Counted from the stretch's first letter, positions 17,420-26,806 are shown. The stretch is 64,000 nucleotides of DNA from Kribbella steppae (GCF_004342025.1 NZ_SLWN01000006.1:372001-436000), one strand, 5' to 3'. Notes: generated from the sequence alone by a model not told the origin. Numbers and translations are program-made.

Positions 17420-18172
17420 CTAGTGCCACTGGCCTCGTTCGATGAGGACGTCGCGGAGGAGGTCGGTCCGGTCGGTGATGAGGCCGTCGACGCCGGCGTC
17501 CAGCAGGTGCCGCATCGTGGCCGGGTCGTCGACGGTCCAGACGTGCACCTGCTTGCCTCGGGCATGCGCCCGCTCGATCAGTCCCGGCGTCAGGACCCGC
17601 AGTGGCCCGTAGCGCTCGGGGATCTGCAGGCAGGCGCCTTTCGACTTCAGGGCGAACGGGAGGAACCGGATGAGTGCGGTCTCCCAATCGCCGTACCCGG
17701 TACACAGGCCTGGCCCGAGCTCGCGGCGGATGCGTCGTACTCGCGACTGGGAGAACGAGGAGACGCAGACCCGGTCGATGGCGTTGGCTGCGCGCAGGAC
17801 GTCGGCGGCCGGCTTGAGCCCGTTCTCGGCCTTGATGTCGAGGTTGAACTTGGTCTGCGGGAAGTGCTCGAGCAGGTCGTCCAGCCGGGGGATCGGTTCG
17901 TGGCCGTTGATCTTGGCCTTGCTGACCTCGGACCAGGGCAGCTCGGCGACCACACCGGTCCGGTCAGTGACCCGGTCCAGCCGGCTGTCGTGGAACGCGA
18001 TGACGACACCGTCACTCGTCGCGTGCAGGTCGGTCTCGAGGTACCGGTAGCCGAGGTCCACCGCGTGCTCGAAGGCGCGCAGGGAGTTCTCGTAGCCGAG
18101 GTTTTCCGGGTGCAGCGCGCCGCCACGGTGGGCCATCGCGAGCGGCCTGTCGTGGTCGAGGTAGGGATACAC
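17420..18172 (-). CDS. Glycerophosphodiester phosphodiesterase
   Basis: 250 residues without a signal peptide, so cytoplasmic. It hydrolyses glycerophosphodiesters to glycerol 3-phosphate and an alcohol. Catalytic motifs are visible: AHRGGALHPEN (H16, R17, E23), ETDLHATSDG and IAFHD. The barrel ends with VHVWTVDDPATMRHLLDAGV, typical of the GDPD family. The start is GTG 18170-18172, only 23 bp from the divergent gene, and no clear ribosome site is visible. Confidence 0.9.
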   Translation of the reverse strand: MYPYLDHDRPLAMAHRGGALHPENLGYENSLRAFEHAVDLGYRYLETDLHATSDGVVIAFHDSRLDRVTDRTGVVAELPWSEVSKAKINGHEPIPRLDDLLEHFPQTKFNLDIKAENGLKPAADVLRAANAIDRVCVSSFSQSRVRRIRRELGPGLCTGYGDWETALIRFLPFALKSKGACLQIPERYGPLRVLTPGLIERAHARGKQVHVWTVDDPATMRHLLDAGVDGLITDRTDLLRDVLIERGQWH

Positions 18173-18195
18173 GTCGGAAAGTATGTACCGTTTGG

Positions 18196-19329
18196 GTGGT
18201 GACGGTACTCAGCCCCCGCCCCGACCTGTGGACCCTCGACCCCGATGTCCTGCACCTGAACCATGGTTCGTACGGCGCTGTGCCGCGGCGGACCCAGGAC
18301 CTGATGGCCGCCCTGCGCGCCGAAACCGACGCGAACCCGATGCTGTGGTTCCGCTCGGTCGCCGCCCGGCTGGCCGCGAGCCGCCTCGACCTGGCGTCGT
18401 ACCTCCAGACCGACCCGGAAGGCTTCGCACTGGTGCCGAACGCCAGCGCCGGAGTCACTGCCGCGCTGGCGACTCTGCCGATCCCGGCGGGCAGCCGGAT
18501 CGTGCTGACGAACCACGCGTACGGCGCGGTGCGCTACGCCGCCGAGCGGTTCGCCCGGGCGACCCAGGCCGAGGTGGTCGTGGTCGACGTACCGCTGGAG
18601 GCCGACGACGAGACCGTGGTGTCGCTGATCGCGGCCGCGCTGGATGAGGCGTCGATCCTGATCGTGGACCAGATCAGCTCGGCGACCGCGATGGTGTTCC
18701 CGATCGCGGCGCTGGTCGACGCCTGCCGGGATCGGGGTGTCGCGATCGTGGTGGACGGCGCCCACGCGCCCGGGCTGATCGACGCGCCGGCGGCCGACGG
18801 AGCCGACTTCTGGACCGGGAACTTCCACAAGTGGCCGGCCTCGCCGCGGGCGACGGCCGGTCTCGTGGTGGCGGAGAAATGGCGTACGGCGACGCTGCCG
18901 CTGATCGTGTCGTGGTCGGAGTACGACGAGCGGCTGCCGGAGCGGTTCGACATGCAGGGGACGTTCGACTACGTGCCCTGGATCGCGGCCCCCGAGTCAC
19001 TGCGGGTGCTGGAAGAACTCGACTGGCCGGTACGCCGGTCGCAGTTGAGCGACCTCGTCGACGAGGGAGCCCGGGTGGTGGCGAAGGCGCTCGGGACCGG
19101 GATCGCCGAGGTAGTGCGCCCGGCGGCAACGATGCGGCTGGTGGAACTGCCGAGGTCCGTCGATCTGACGCACGTCGAGGCCTTCAAGATGAGGGTCTCC
19201 CGTGAGCAGAAGGCGGAGATCACCCTCACCGGTTTCGACGAGCGGATCTTCATCCGCCTGTCGGCCCACGCCTACAACAGTCTGGCCGACTACGAGTCGC
19301 TGGCGGAGCGGTTGCCGGCGTTGCTCTGA
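18196..19329 (+). CDS. Class V aminotransferase-fold PLP enzyme
   Basis: 377 residues, fold type I PLP enzyme resembling isopenicillin-N epimerase and cysteine-desulfurase-like proteins. LNHGSYGAVP lies near the N-terminus, the PLP-stacking and Asp motif is VVDGAHAPG, and the Schiff-base lysine is K212 in TGNFHKWPASPR. Reaction unknown: epimerisation, desulfuration or a lyase step are all known in the group. GTG 18196 (or 18199) starts without a ribosome site only 23 bp from the divergent phosphodiesterase, so the message may be leaderless. The end overlaps the convergent GntR gene by 40 bp. Confidence 0.82.
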   Translation: MVTVLSPRPDLWTLDPDVLHLNHGSYGAVPRRTQDLMAALRAETDANPMLWFRSVAARLAASRLDLASYLQTDPEGFALVPNASAGVTAALATLPIPAGSRIVLTNHAYGAVRYAAERFARATQAEVVVVDVPLEADDETVVSLIAAALDEASILIVDQISSATAMVFPIAALVDACRDRGVAIVVDGAHAPGLIDAPAADGADFWTGNFHKWPASPRATAGLVVAEKWRTATLPLIVSWSEYDERLPERFDMQGTFDYVPWIAAPESLRVLEELDWPVRRSQLSDLVDEGARVVAKALGTGIAEVVRPAATMRLVELPRSVDLTHVEAFKMRVSREQKAEITLTGFDERIFIRLSAHAYNSLADYESLAERLPALL

Positions 19330-19976
19330 AGCTCGCTGAACGACCGCTCGCCGTGCACCGCCAGCTCGGCCAGTACGGCGGCCGGGTCGCCGGCCTCCAC
19401 CAGGTCGAGCAGCTTGCGGTGCCGTGCGACATGCTCGTGGAGGTCTTCGTAGTAGTGCTCGCGGGCGTAGAGGTTGCGGGCCATGCAGAGGAGCAGTTGC
19501 TGCTGGGCTGACGCGTACGCCTCGAGGAGCCGTCGGTGTCCGGCCAATGCGACGAGTGCGGAGTGGAAGCGGTACCCGGCCTGGACCAGGCTGCCCCGGT
19601 CCTCGGCCGCGGCGCACTGCTCCATCTCGAGAAGCGCGTCCTGAGCGTCCTTGAAGCGTCCGGGATCCCGGACGGGAACGCCGAGCTCTATCGCGAGCCG
19701 TTCGAGTGCGGTGCGCAGCGTGAGGATCTCGAATACGTCCTGGTCGGTCAAGGTGGCGACCATCGAGCCGCGACGCGGCCGCGTGACGATGAGGCCCTCC
19801 TGCTCGAGGACGCGTAACGCCTCCCGCAGGGGAGGGCGGCTGATGCCGAGCTGCTCGGTCAGCCGGTCCTCGATCAGTCGCTCACCCTCGGCCAGCTCGC
19901 CGGCCAGGATCATCCGCCGGATCGCGTCGACCGCGAGCTGGACCAGGCTCGGCGACCGCAACTGCTGATCTGTCAT
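19290..19976 (-). CDS. GntR-family (FCD) transcriptional regulator
   Basis: 228 residues. N-terminal winged helix (DAIRRMILAGELAEGERLIE through LGISRPPLREALRVLEQEG) and an all-helical FCD ligand domain whose metal-type residues include D and H positions (FHSALVALAGH, HVARHRKLLDLVEAGD). FCD regulators usually bind organic-acid or sugar-acid ligands and repress catabolic operons. It is divergent from the CoA-linked operon starting at 20067, and a perfect dyad lies between them, so it very likely controls that operon and itself. Confidence 0.9.
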   Translation of the reverse strand: MTDQQLRSPSLVQLAVDAIRRMILAGELAEGERLIEDRLTEQLGISRPPLREALRVLEQEGLIVTRPRRGSMVATLTDQDVFEILTLRTALERLAIELGVPVRDPGRFKDAQDALLEMEQCAAAEDRGSLVQAGYRFHSALVALAGHRRLLEAYASAQQQLLLCMARNLYAREHYYEDLHEHVARHRKLLDLVEAGDPAAVLAELAVHGERSFSELQSNAGNRSASDS

Positions 19977-19997
19977 GGCTTATTCTCACCCGCGATC

Positions 19998-20030
19998 TTG
20001 TCAGCGTCGATTATCTATTGTAGACAATAG
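19998..20030. promoter_or_regulatory. Operator/promoter between GntR regulator and CoA-linked operon
   Basis: CTATTGT (20015-20021), AG, ACAATAG (20024-20030) form a perfect 16-bp dyad. On the plus strand TTGTCA (19998-20003) and TAGACA (20021-20026), 17 nt apart, can serve as -35 and -10, so the dyad covers the -10 element. Position and symmetry fit repression by the adjacent GntR protein. Confidence 0.7.
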
Positions 20031-20066
20031 TTCATAGACGGGAGAATCGGCGAACTGGAGGAGTCC

Positions 20067-20918
20067 GTGGCCGATGAGATCGAACGTTTGTCGCCGGTGG
20101 GCTTCGTCGGCCTCGGCAATCTGGGTCATCCGATGGCGCAAGCCCTGCACCGTGACGGCTGGCCACTCAAGGTCTACGACCGGGATCCCGGCCGGGCCGA
20201 TGGGCTCGAGGCCGACGTCGTGGCCGGCCCCGGGGAACTGGCTGACTGCCGGGTGGTTGCTCTGGCCGTGCCAGACGACCAGGCGGTGGCTGAATGGGTG
20301 GACGAACTGACCCCGCTCCTGGCCCCGGACTCGGTCTTCCTGGTCCACAGCACGATCCTTCCGGGGACCGCGAAACGCCTTGCCCAGCAGGCGGAATCAC
20401 AGGGACTCGCGCTCCTCGACGTACCTGTCAGTGGGGGAGCGGAGCGGGCGTTGACCGGCTCCCTGACTGTGATGGCCGGCGGCCGGGCCGACGTACTCGA
20501 CCGAGCCCGGCCGGTGCTCGACTCGGTCGCGGAGACGGTCCTGCATGTGGGTCCGTCCGGAGCCGGTGCCGCGGTGAAGCTGGCGAATCAGTTGATGATG
20601 TTCGCCGCGCTCGCCGGTGCTCAGGAGGCGCTCGAGTTGGCGGCGGCGTACGACGTACCCGAGCAAACGGTGCTGGACGCGGTGTCGACGAGCACAGGCG
20701 AGTCGTGGATCACCCGGAACTGGGGCTTCTTCGACCGGGTCGCGGCGGCGTACGAGTCGGCCGGCACACCGGTGAGGGACCGGCCGTGGAGCAAGGACCT
20801 GTGGGACGTCGTCGCCGCTGCCCGCGACTGTGACGTGCAGGTCCCGGTGGCCGGCCTGCTCGCCCAGCACCTCGCGGAGAGGGTGGAGGCGCACGCGCGG
20901 AAGGGGGAGGTGTCGTGA
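20067..20918 (+). CDS. 3-hydroxyisobutyrate dehydrogenase-like NAD(P) oxidoreductase
   Basis: 283 residues. β-hydroxyacid dehydrogenase family: dinucleotide motif GFVGLGNLGHPMA (residues 12-24), substrate motif DVPVSGGAERALTGSL and catalytic lysine K171 in GAGAAVKLANQ. These enzymes oxidise 3-hydroxy acids or reduce tartronate semialdehyde-type compounds. GTG 20067 has GGAGGA upstream. It is the first gene of a tightly overlapping operon (ABC importer, CoA enzymes, lactonase-like and RraA-like proteins), so it probably handles a hydroxy-acid intermediate of that pathway. Confidence 0.85.
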   Translation: MADEIERLSPVGFVGLGNLGHPMAQALHRDGWPLKVYDRDPGRADGLEADVVAGPGELADCRVVALAVPDDQAVAEWVDELTPLLAPDSVFLVHSTILPGTAKRLAQQAESQGLALLDVPVSGGAERALTGSLTVMAGGRADVLDRARPVLDSVAETVLHVGPSGAGAAVKLANQLMMFAALAGAQEALELAAAYDVPEQTVLDAVSTSTGESWITRNWGFFDRVAAAYESAGTPVRDRPWSKDLWDVVAAARDCDVQVPVAGLLAQHLAERVEAHARKGEVS

Positions 20919-21811
20919 AGGCCTCCCGCACCGGCCGCGAAGGCCTGACCGCCTACGTGTTCCTGAGCCCGTGGTTGATCGGGATCGTGCTGCTGACGCT
21001 CGGTCCGATGCTGTACTCCGCCTACCTCGCGTTCACCAGCTACGACCTGCTGAGCGCACCGCGCTGGATCGGTCTGGACAACTTCCGGCGGATGTTCACC
21101 GCGGATCCGCGCTACCTGTCGTCGGTCCGGGTGACCTTGGTGTACGTCCTGGTGTCCGTGCCGCTGCTGCTGATCGTGTCGATGGCACTGGCACTTCTGC
21201 TCAACAAGGGCATCCGGTTCCTGTCCGGCTACCGCGCGCTGTTCTACCTGCCGTCGCTGATGGGCGCGAGTGTCGCGATCGCCGTCCTGTGGCGGCAGAT
21301 CTTCGGCGGCACCGGGTTGGTCAATCAGGTGCTCGGAGTGTTCGGGATCGAGCGCGGTAGCTGGGTCGGCAACCCGGGCACCGCGTTGTGGACGATCGTG
21401 ACGCTGAACCTCTGGGCGTTCGGCGCGACGATGATCATTTTCCTCGCCGGGCTCCGGCAGGTGCCGGCCGAGCTGCACGAAGCGGCCGCGGTCGACGGCG
21501 CCGGCCCGATCCGCCGGTTCTTCAGCGTCACACTGCCGCTGATGACCCCGCTGATCTTCTTCAATCTGCTGCTGGACACGATCCACGCGTTCCAGGCGTT
21601 CACCGGCGCCTTCGTGGTCAGTCGCGGCTCGGGTGGTCCGGCCGACTCGACGTTGTTCTACACGCTCTACCTGTACCAGCAGGGATTCGCCGAGCTGAAG
21701 ATGGGTTACGCCTCCGCCATGGCCTGGGCCCTGGTGATCGTGCTCGCCGCCTTCACCGGCTTCCTCTTCCTGACCGCGAAACGCTGGGTCTACTACGGAG
21801 ACGAACGATGA
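20915..21811 (+). CDS. ABC transporter permease, sugar (CUT1) type, MalF-like
   Basis: 298 residues, six predicted membrane helices. The coupling-loop motif EAAAVDGAGPIRRFFSVTLP, which contacts the ATPase, is intact. The gene starts at GTG 20915 inside the previous gene's end (4-bp overlap) and overlaps the next permease by 4 bp (ATGA). No ATPase gene is in the operon, as usual for actinobacterial CUT1 importers that share MsiK. Confidence 0.92.
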   Translation: MKASRTGREGLTAYVFLSPWLIGIVLLTLGPMLYSAYLAFTSYDLLSAPRWIGLDNFRRMFTADPRYLSSVRVTLVYVLVSVPLLLIVSMALALLLNKGIRFLSGYRALFYLPSLMGASVAIAVLWRQIFGGTGLVNQVLGVFGIERGSWVGNPGTALWTIVTLNLWAFGATMIIFLAGLRQVPAELHEAAAVDGAGPIRRFFSVTLPLMTPLIFFNLLLDTIHAFQAFTGAFVVSRGSGGPADSTLFYTLYLYQQGFAELKMGYASAMAWALVIVLAAFTGFLFLTAKRWVYYGDER

Positions 21812-22689
21812 CGACCGTGTCGATCACCGCGCGCCCGCTGCTCGGCCGGCGACGTACCCGCAATCCGCTTGTCATCGGCATCGTCCGGCACACGGTGCTG
21901 ATCGCCGTCCTGGTGGTGATGCTGTACCCGGTGGTGTGGATGGTGTCGGCATCGTTCCGTCCCACGGCCGAGGTGATGAACAGCCTCGGACTGCTGAGCC
22001 GGAACTACACGCTGGACAACTATCGCAACGGATGGAGTGCGGGGCAGCTCGACTTCTCCCGGTACTTCCTGAACTCGATCGCGATCACTGCCTTGTCGAT
22101 CGCCGGGAACCTGTTCGCCTGCTCGCTCACCGCCTATGCGTTCGCCCGGCTGGAGTTCCCGCTCAAGCGGGTCCTGTTCGGCCTGCTGCTCGGCACCATG
22201 CTGCTCCCGTACCACGTCACGCTCGTGCCGCAGTACATCTTGTTCAACGAGCTGGCCTGGATGAACACCTACCTTCCGCTGGTGGTGCCGAAGTGGCTCG
22301 GCGCGGAGGCGTTCTTCATCTTCCTGATGGTCCAGTTCATCCGCACCCTGCCCCGTGAGCTGGACGACGCCGCCCGGATCGACGGTTGTGGGCACTGGCG
22401 GACGTTCAGCCGGATCATCATCCCGCTGTCGCTGCCCGCGATCGGCACCACCGCGCTGTTCACCTTCATCGCCAGCTGGAACGACTTCCTCGGACCGCTG
22501 CTCTACCTGAACCGCCCCGAGCTGTGGACCGTCTCGCTCGGTCTGAACTCCTTCCTGGACGTGACCGGGGAGTCGGCGTACGGCTCGCTGTTCGCCATGT
22601 CCACCCTCGCGCTGGCACCGATCGTCGGCTTCTTCCTGGTTGCCCAGAAGCTGCTGATCGAGGGCGTCGCGACCACCGGCCTCAAGTAA
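21808..22689 (+). CDS. ABC transporter permease, sugar (CUT1) type, MalG-like
   Basis: 293 residues, six predicted helices. The EAA-loop is DDAARIDGCGHWRTFSRIII, followed by PLSLPAIGTTALFTFIASWNDF, a hallmark of MalG-like subunits. I start it at ATG 21808, which overlaps the stop of the first permease; the frame extends further upstream only as a shadow of that gene. Partner of the preceding permease and the following binding protein. Confidence 0.92.
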   Translation: MTTVSITARPLLGRRRTRNPLVIGIVRHTVLIAVLVVMLYPVVWMVSASFRPTAEVMNSLGLLSRNYTLDNYRNGWSAGQLDFSRYFLNSIAITALSIAGNLFACSLTAYAFARLEFPLKRVLFGLLLGTMLLPYHVTLVPQYILFNELAWMNTYLPLVVPKWLGAEAFFIFLMVQFIRTLPRELDDAARIDGCGHWRTFSRIIIPLSLPAIGTTALFTFIASWNDFLGPLLYLNRPELWTVSLGLNSFLDVTGESAYGSLFAMSTLALAPIVGFFLVAQKLLIEGVATTGLK

Positions 22690-22705
22690 TCCTGTGGAGA
22701 TCCTG

Positions 22706-24043
22706 ATGAGAACAAGAATCCGTACGACGGCCCTGGCCTGCGCAGCACTCCTGATGATTGCCGGATGCAACGGCACCTCGGTGACCGACGACAATGCCGG
22801 CGGCGGTGACGGCCAGGACGGCAAGGGCGAGGTCACCGGCAAGCTGCAGCTGACCTTCTGGGGTGGTGCGAACCGCGCCGCGAAGACGAACGCGGTCGCC
22901 GACATGTTCGTGAAGGCACACCCGGGCGTCACCATCGACCGGCAGAACGCGGACTTCGGCAACTACTTCAACAAGCTGAACATCCAGGCGTCGAGCAAGA
23001 CGCTGCCCTGTGTGATGCAGCTGCAGGGCCGCCAGCTCAACGACTACACCAAGCGCAAGGTGCTGGTGCCGCTGGACCCGATGATCGAGTCCGGTGCGAT
23101 CAAGGTCGACGACATCCCGAAGGAGGTCGTCGACACCGGGCGCGGCCCGGACGGCAAGCTCTACTTCCTGCCGTACGGCGCCGCGTACGACGCCGTCGGC
23201 GTGAACGAGACGCAGTCCCAGGCGGCCGGTGTCGGGCTACCGCCGGACGGCTACGACTGGGCGCAGTACACGGACTGGATGACCCGTGCCTCGGCCAAGC
23301 TGCCGAAGGGAACGTTCGCCGCCGGATCGCGCGGTGGGCTGCCGAACTTCTTCATCGCCTACCAACTGGCCAACGGCAAGCAGCTGTTCACCGATGACGG
23401 CAAGCTCGGCTTCACCAAGGAGTCACTGGTGGAGTACTGGACGATGTGGGAGAAGCTGCGCACAGCGGGCATCACCATGGGCGCCGACGCCCAGGCGGAC
23501 GAGCCGGAAGGTGCCGAGCAAGGCTTCATCGCGCAGGGCAAGCTGCTCACAGACAGCATCCCCGGCAATGCGCTGACGCCCGCCTCCGGGACGCTGGCCA
23601 CCAAGGGAGGCGGTCAGAAGCTCACGACGCTGCCAATGCCGTCAGGTCCGTCCGGTGGTGGGAACGCGATGTTCACCTCGGGCTTCGCGATCCCGACGAA
23701 CTGCGACAACGTGCCGACGGCGGCTGCCTTCATCGACTTCTTCACCAACGACCTGGAGGCCGGCAAGGTGTTCAAGTCCGACAACGGCGCGGCCACCAAC
23801 CAGAAAGTGCTGCAGGCCCAGCTCGACGATCCGCAACTGCCGGCCCTGAAGAAGCATGAGCTGGAGCTGTACAAGGAGATCGTGGCGAAGAAGCCGCCGA
23901 CGATCCTCTACCCGCCGGGCTACCAGGCGACCTTCGAGTCGACCTTCACCCGTTCCTACGAGGAGATCGCGTTCGGCAAGAAGACGGTGCAGCAGGCGGC
24001 CGACTCGTTCTTCACCGAGGCGAACGCGGGGCTGGGCGGCTGA
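22706..24043 (+). CDS. Substrate-binding lipoprotein of sugar-type ABC importer
   Basis: 445 residues. A lipoprotein signal with lipobox MIAGC (cysteine at residue 20) is followed by a Gly/Asp-rich linker and a type-1 solute-binding fold (LQLTFWGGANRAAKTNAVAD, FTSGFAIPTNCDNVPTAAAF). ATG 22706 is chosen over GTG 22694 because GGAG at 22696-22699 lies at the right distance before it. It has two extra cysteines that could form a disulfide (TLPCVMQ and TNCDN). The last base overlaps the CoA-transferase start. Substrate unknown; the enzymes downstream suggest an acid or lactone rather than a plain sugar. Confidence 0.9.
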   Translation: MRTRIRTTALACAALLMIAGCNGTSVTDDNAGGGDGQDGKGEVTGKLQLTFWGGANRAAKTNAVADMFVKAHPGVTIDRQNADFGNYFNKLNIQASSKTLPCVMQLQGRQLNDYTKRKVLVPLDPMIESGAIKVDDIPKEVVDTGRGPDGKLYFLPYGAAYDAVGVNETQSQAAGVGLPPDGYDWAQYTDWMTRASAKLPKGTFAAGSRGGLPNFFIAYQLANGKQLFTDDGKLGFTKESLVEYWTMWEKLRTAGITMGADAQADEPEGAEQGFIAQGKLLTDSIPGNALTPASGTLATKGGGQKLTTLPMPSGPSGGGNAMFTSGFAIPTNCDNVPTAAAFIDFFTNDLEAGKVFKSDNGAATNQKVLQAQLDDPQLPALKKHELELYKEIVAKKPPTILYPPGYQATFESTFTRSYEEIAFGKKTVQQAADSFFTEANAGLGG

Positions 24044-25194
24044 TGACGGACACGGCGGGCGCGTTGGACGGACTGCGGGTGCTGGATCTCACCCAGGTGA
24101 TGGCAGGCCCGTTCTGCACCATGCTGCTGGCCGACCTGGGCGCGGACGTGATCAAGATCGAGAACCCGAGCGCCGGGGACCAGACGCGACGATCCTGGGG
24201 GTACGCCGTCCACGGCGAGGACAGCCGCGCCTTCCTCGCGCTCAACCGGAACAAACGCAGCGTCTGCCTGGACCTGAAGCAGCCGGAGGACCTGGCCGCG
24301 TTCCTCCGGCTGGCCGAGACGGCCGACATCGTGGTGGAGAACTTCCGGCCCGGGGTGACGAAGCGACTCGGCGTCGATTACGACACCCTCGCCGCCCGCA
24401 ACCCCCGGCTGATCTACGCCAGCGTCTCCGGCTTCGGGCAGACCGGACCGTACGCCGATCGCCCCGGCTACGACCTGATCGCGCAGGCCATGTCCGGCGT
24501 CATGAGCATCACCGGCACGCCGGACGGCACCCCGGTGAAGTGTGGCCTGCCGGTCGGCGACCTCGGAGCAGGGATGTTCTGTGCCCTCGGCATCGTCTCC
24601 GCGGTCCACGCCCGGTCGAGGACCGGTGAGGGGCAGTACGTCGAGACGTCGCTGTTCGAGGCGGCGCTGGCGATGTCGGTATGGGAGTCCACGGAGTACT
24701 GGGCGACCGGCAACGTCCCACAGCCGTTGGGCTCGGCCAACCGGATGTCAGCGCCGTACCAGGCGCTGCGAACCAAGGACGGGTACCTGACCCTGGGGGC
24801 GAACAACGAGCGCCTGTGGCAACGACTGTGCGCAGCACTGGAGGTCACCGGCTTGCTGACGGATCCGCGCTTCGTCACGAACACCGACCGGATGACACAC
24901 CGCGACGAGTTGGCCGCCGAGCTGGAGGCGCGGCTGGCGACAGCGACAACGGACGAATGGGTCGCGTTGTTGCTCAATGCCGGAGTGCCGGCCGGACCGA
25001 TCCGCGACTACCAGTACGTGCTGGACGAGGATCCGCATGTCCGGGCCCGCGGCATGGTGCAGGAGGTCGACCACCCGGTCGAGGGCCGGGTCCGGGTGCT
25101 CGGATCGCCGGTGCGGATGAGCGGGACACCGGCGCGGATCAGGCGACATCCACCGCTACTCGGCGAGCACACTGAGGAGGTCCTCGGCGAATGA
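24043..25194 (+). CDS. Family III (CaiB/BaiF) CoA-transferase
   Basis: 383 residues. Family III enzymes move CoA between carboxylic acids. The N-terminal LRVLDLTQVMAGPFCTMLLA and LGADVIKIENP are diagnostic, and the catalytic aspartate is D173 in GLPVGDLGAGM. It starts one base into the previous gene's stop and overlaps the crotonase gene by 4 bp. Presence in an operon with a sugar-type importer means the imported compound, or a product of it, is probably activated as a CoA thioester. Confidence 0.9.
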   Translation: MTDTAGALDGLRVLDLTQVMAGPFCTMLLADLGADVIKIENPSAGDQTRRSWGYAVHGEDSRAFLALNRNKRSVCLDLKQPEDLAAFLRLAETADIVVENFRPGVTKRLGVDYDTLAARNPRLIYASVSGFGQTGPYADRPGYDLIAQAMSGVMSITGTPDGTPVKCGLPVGDLGAGMFCALGIVSAVHARSRTGEGQYVETSLFEAALAMSVWESTEYWATGNVPQPLGSANRMSAPYQALRTKDGYLTLGANNERLWQRLCAALEVTGLLTDPRFVTNTDRMTHRDELAAELEARLATATTDEWVALLLNAGVPAGPIRDYQYVLDEDPHVRARGMVQEVDHPVEGRVRVLGSPVRMSGTPARIRRHPPLLGEHTEEVLGE

Positions 25195-25964
25195 GTTCGC
25201 TGGAGGTCGAACGTGACGGCCCGGTGCTGCGGGCGACGCTGTCCAACCCGGGTCGGCGGAACGCGATCACCTGGCCGATGTACGACGCCCTGGAGCAGAT
25301 CGAGACCGCGGTCGCCGACGATCCGGGGATCCGCGTCGTGGTGATCCGGGGAGCCGGTGGCGAGGCGTTCGCGGCGGGCACCGACATCCGGCAGTTCACC
25401 GACTTCACCACCGGTGCGCAGGGCGTCGAGTACGAGCACCGGGTGGGGCGGGTGATCGCGTCCCTGTTGCGGATCCGGGTGCCGGTCGTCGCGGTGGTCG
25501 AAGGCCCCGCCGTCGGCGCGGGCCTGGCGATCGCGGCGTGCAGCGATCTCGTCGTCGCCACGCCGGACGCCGTGTTCGGCGCGCCGGTCGCGCGGACCCT
25601 GGGCAACACGTTGCCGCCCGCGGTCGTCGCCCGGCTGCACCAACGGCTGGGCAGCGGCCGGACGATGGCGATGCTACTCACCGCCCGGTTGCTCTCGGCA
25701 ACAGAAGCGGCGAACGCAGGTTTCGTCGCGGACGTGGTCGAGCGGGACGCGCTGGACAAGCAGGTCGCAGAACTGCTGGACCGGATCTGCGCGAACGCGC
25801 CGCTCACCCTGGCCTCGCTGAAGGAGATCGAGCGGCGGGTGCTGCGCGACGGCGCCGCGGCCGAGGCTGACGACGTACTGGCATCGGTTTACGGGAGTCA
25901 CGACTTCCGGGCCGGGGTGGCCGCGTTCCTCGAGCATCGGCCGGTCGAGTGGGAGGGGCGATGA
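25191..25964 (+). CDS. Crotonase-superfamily protein lacking both hydratase glutamates
   Basis: 257 residues with the normal crotonase fold: AFAAGTDIRQF and GPAVGAGLAIAACSD supply the oxyanion hole (G111). In enoyl-CoA hydratase two glutamates follow; here the corresponding positions are A113 (after GAGL) and V133 (GAPVAR). A simple hydratase is therefore unlikely. Isomerase, decarboxylase, thioester hydrolase or dehalogenase-type chemistry is possible within the superfamily. It lies between the CoA-transferase and a lactonase-like hydrolase with 4-bp overlaps on both sides. Confidence 0.85.
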   Translation: MSSLEVERDGPVLRATLSNPGRRNAITWPMYDALEQIETAVADDPGIRVVVIRGAGGEAFAAGTDIRQFTDFTTGAQGVEYEHRVGRVIASLLRIRVPVVAVVEGPAVGAGLAIAACSDLVVATPDAVFGAPVARTLGNTLPPAVVARLHQRLGSGRTMAMLLTARLLSATEAANAGFVADVVERDALDKQVAELLDRICANAPLTLASLKEIERRVLRDGAAAEADDVLASVYGSHDFRAGVAAFLEHRPVEWEGR

Positions 25965-26806
25965 CGGTCATCGACGCTCACCACCATTTCTGGCGGGTGG
26001 ATGCTCAGGACCAGCCGTGGCGGGACGAGCGGCACGGCGCCATCGCGCGCGACTACTCGCCGGACGACCTCGCCACCGAACTCGCCGCCGCCGGAGTGGA
26101 TCAGACCGTTCTCGTGCAGTCCGTGGACGAGCCGGCGGAGAACGACCGACTGCGCGGGTATGCCGCCGAGGCGCCGTACGTCGGCGCGGTCGTCGGCTGG
26201 CTGCCGCTGGCGGACCCCGCTGCGGCCAGAGCGGAGTGGGAGCGCAGCGGCTCCGGCTTCAACGGCGTGCGTTGCCTGGTCGGCCGGGATCCGCTCGAGT
26301 GGTTGAACAAGCCGGACTCGGTCGAGTTGTTCACCGAGCTTGCCGCCGCAGGTGTGAGCTGGGACGTCGTACCCGTGACAGCTCAGCAGACCGATGCGGT
26401 CATCGCGCTCGCCACGGCGGTGCCGGAGTTGCGCATCGTGGTGGACCACCTCGGTCGGCCGCCGATCGACACCGGCGGCTGGGAGCCGTGGGGGAGTCAG
26501 CTCGGTCGGCTCGCCGAGTGCCCGCGCCTCGGGCTGAAGGTCTCACTCGGGATCGACCTGCTCACCACACTCCCCGCCTGGCCGCAGGACCTGGATCGCT
26601 ATCTCACCTGGGCGGTGCAGTGCTTCGGCGCGAACCGCCTGATGCTCGCGAGCAACTGGCCTGTGGTGTTGCTCCGGGCGTCGTACGACGACGCGTGGTC
26701 GGCGTTGCGCTCGGCGGTCGAGCGAGCCGTGCCGTCCGGCGACGAACTCGCGGCGGTGCTCGGAGGCACCGCCGCTAACTACTACCGAACGAAGGGTCAG
26801 CCCTGA
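25961..26806 (+). CDS. Amidohydrolase-2 family lactonase-like hydrolase
   Basis: 281 residues, TIM-barrel metal hydrolase of the COG3618 group that includes L-fuconolactonase and L-rhamnonolactonase. The N-terminal metal motif is DAHHHFW, followed by VVDHLGRPPID. The C-terminal position usually read as SDWPV is SNWPV here, an Asp-to-Asn change seen in part of the family. ATG 25961 with GGAGGGG upstream overlaps the crotonase stop by 4 bp. Likely role: opening a lactone or a related ring in the pathway of this operon; substrate unknown. Confidence 0.85.
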   Translation: MTVIDAHHHFWRVDAQDQPWRDERHGAIARDYSPDDLATELAAAGVDQTVLVQSVDEPAENDRLRGYAAEAPYVGAVVGWLPLADPAAARAEWERSGSGFNGVRCLVGRDPLEWLNKPDSVELFTELAAAGVSWDVVPVTAQQTDAVIALATAVPELRIVVDHLGRPPIDTGGWEPWGSQLGRLAECPRLGLKVSLGIDLLTTLPAWPQDLDRYLTWAVQCFGANRLMLASNWPVVLLRASYDDAWSALRSAVERAVPSGDELAAVLGGTAANYYRTKGQP

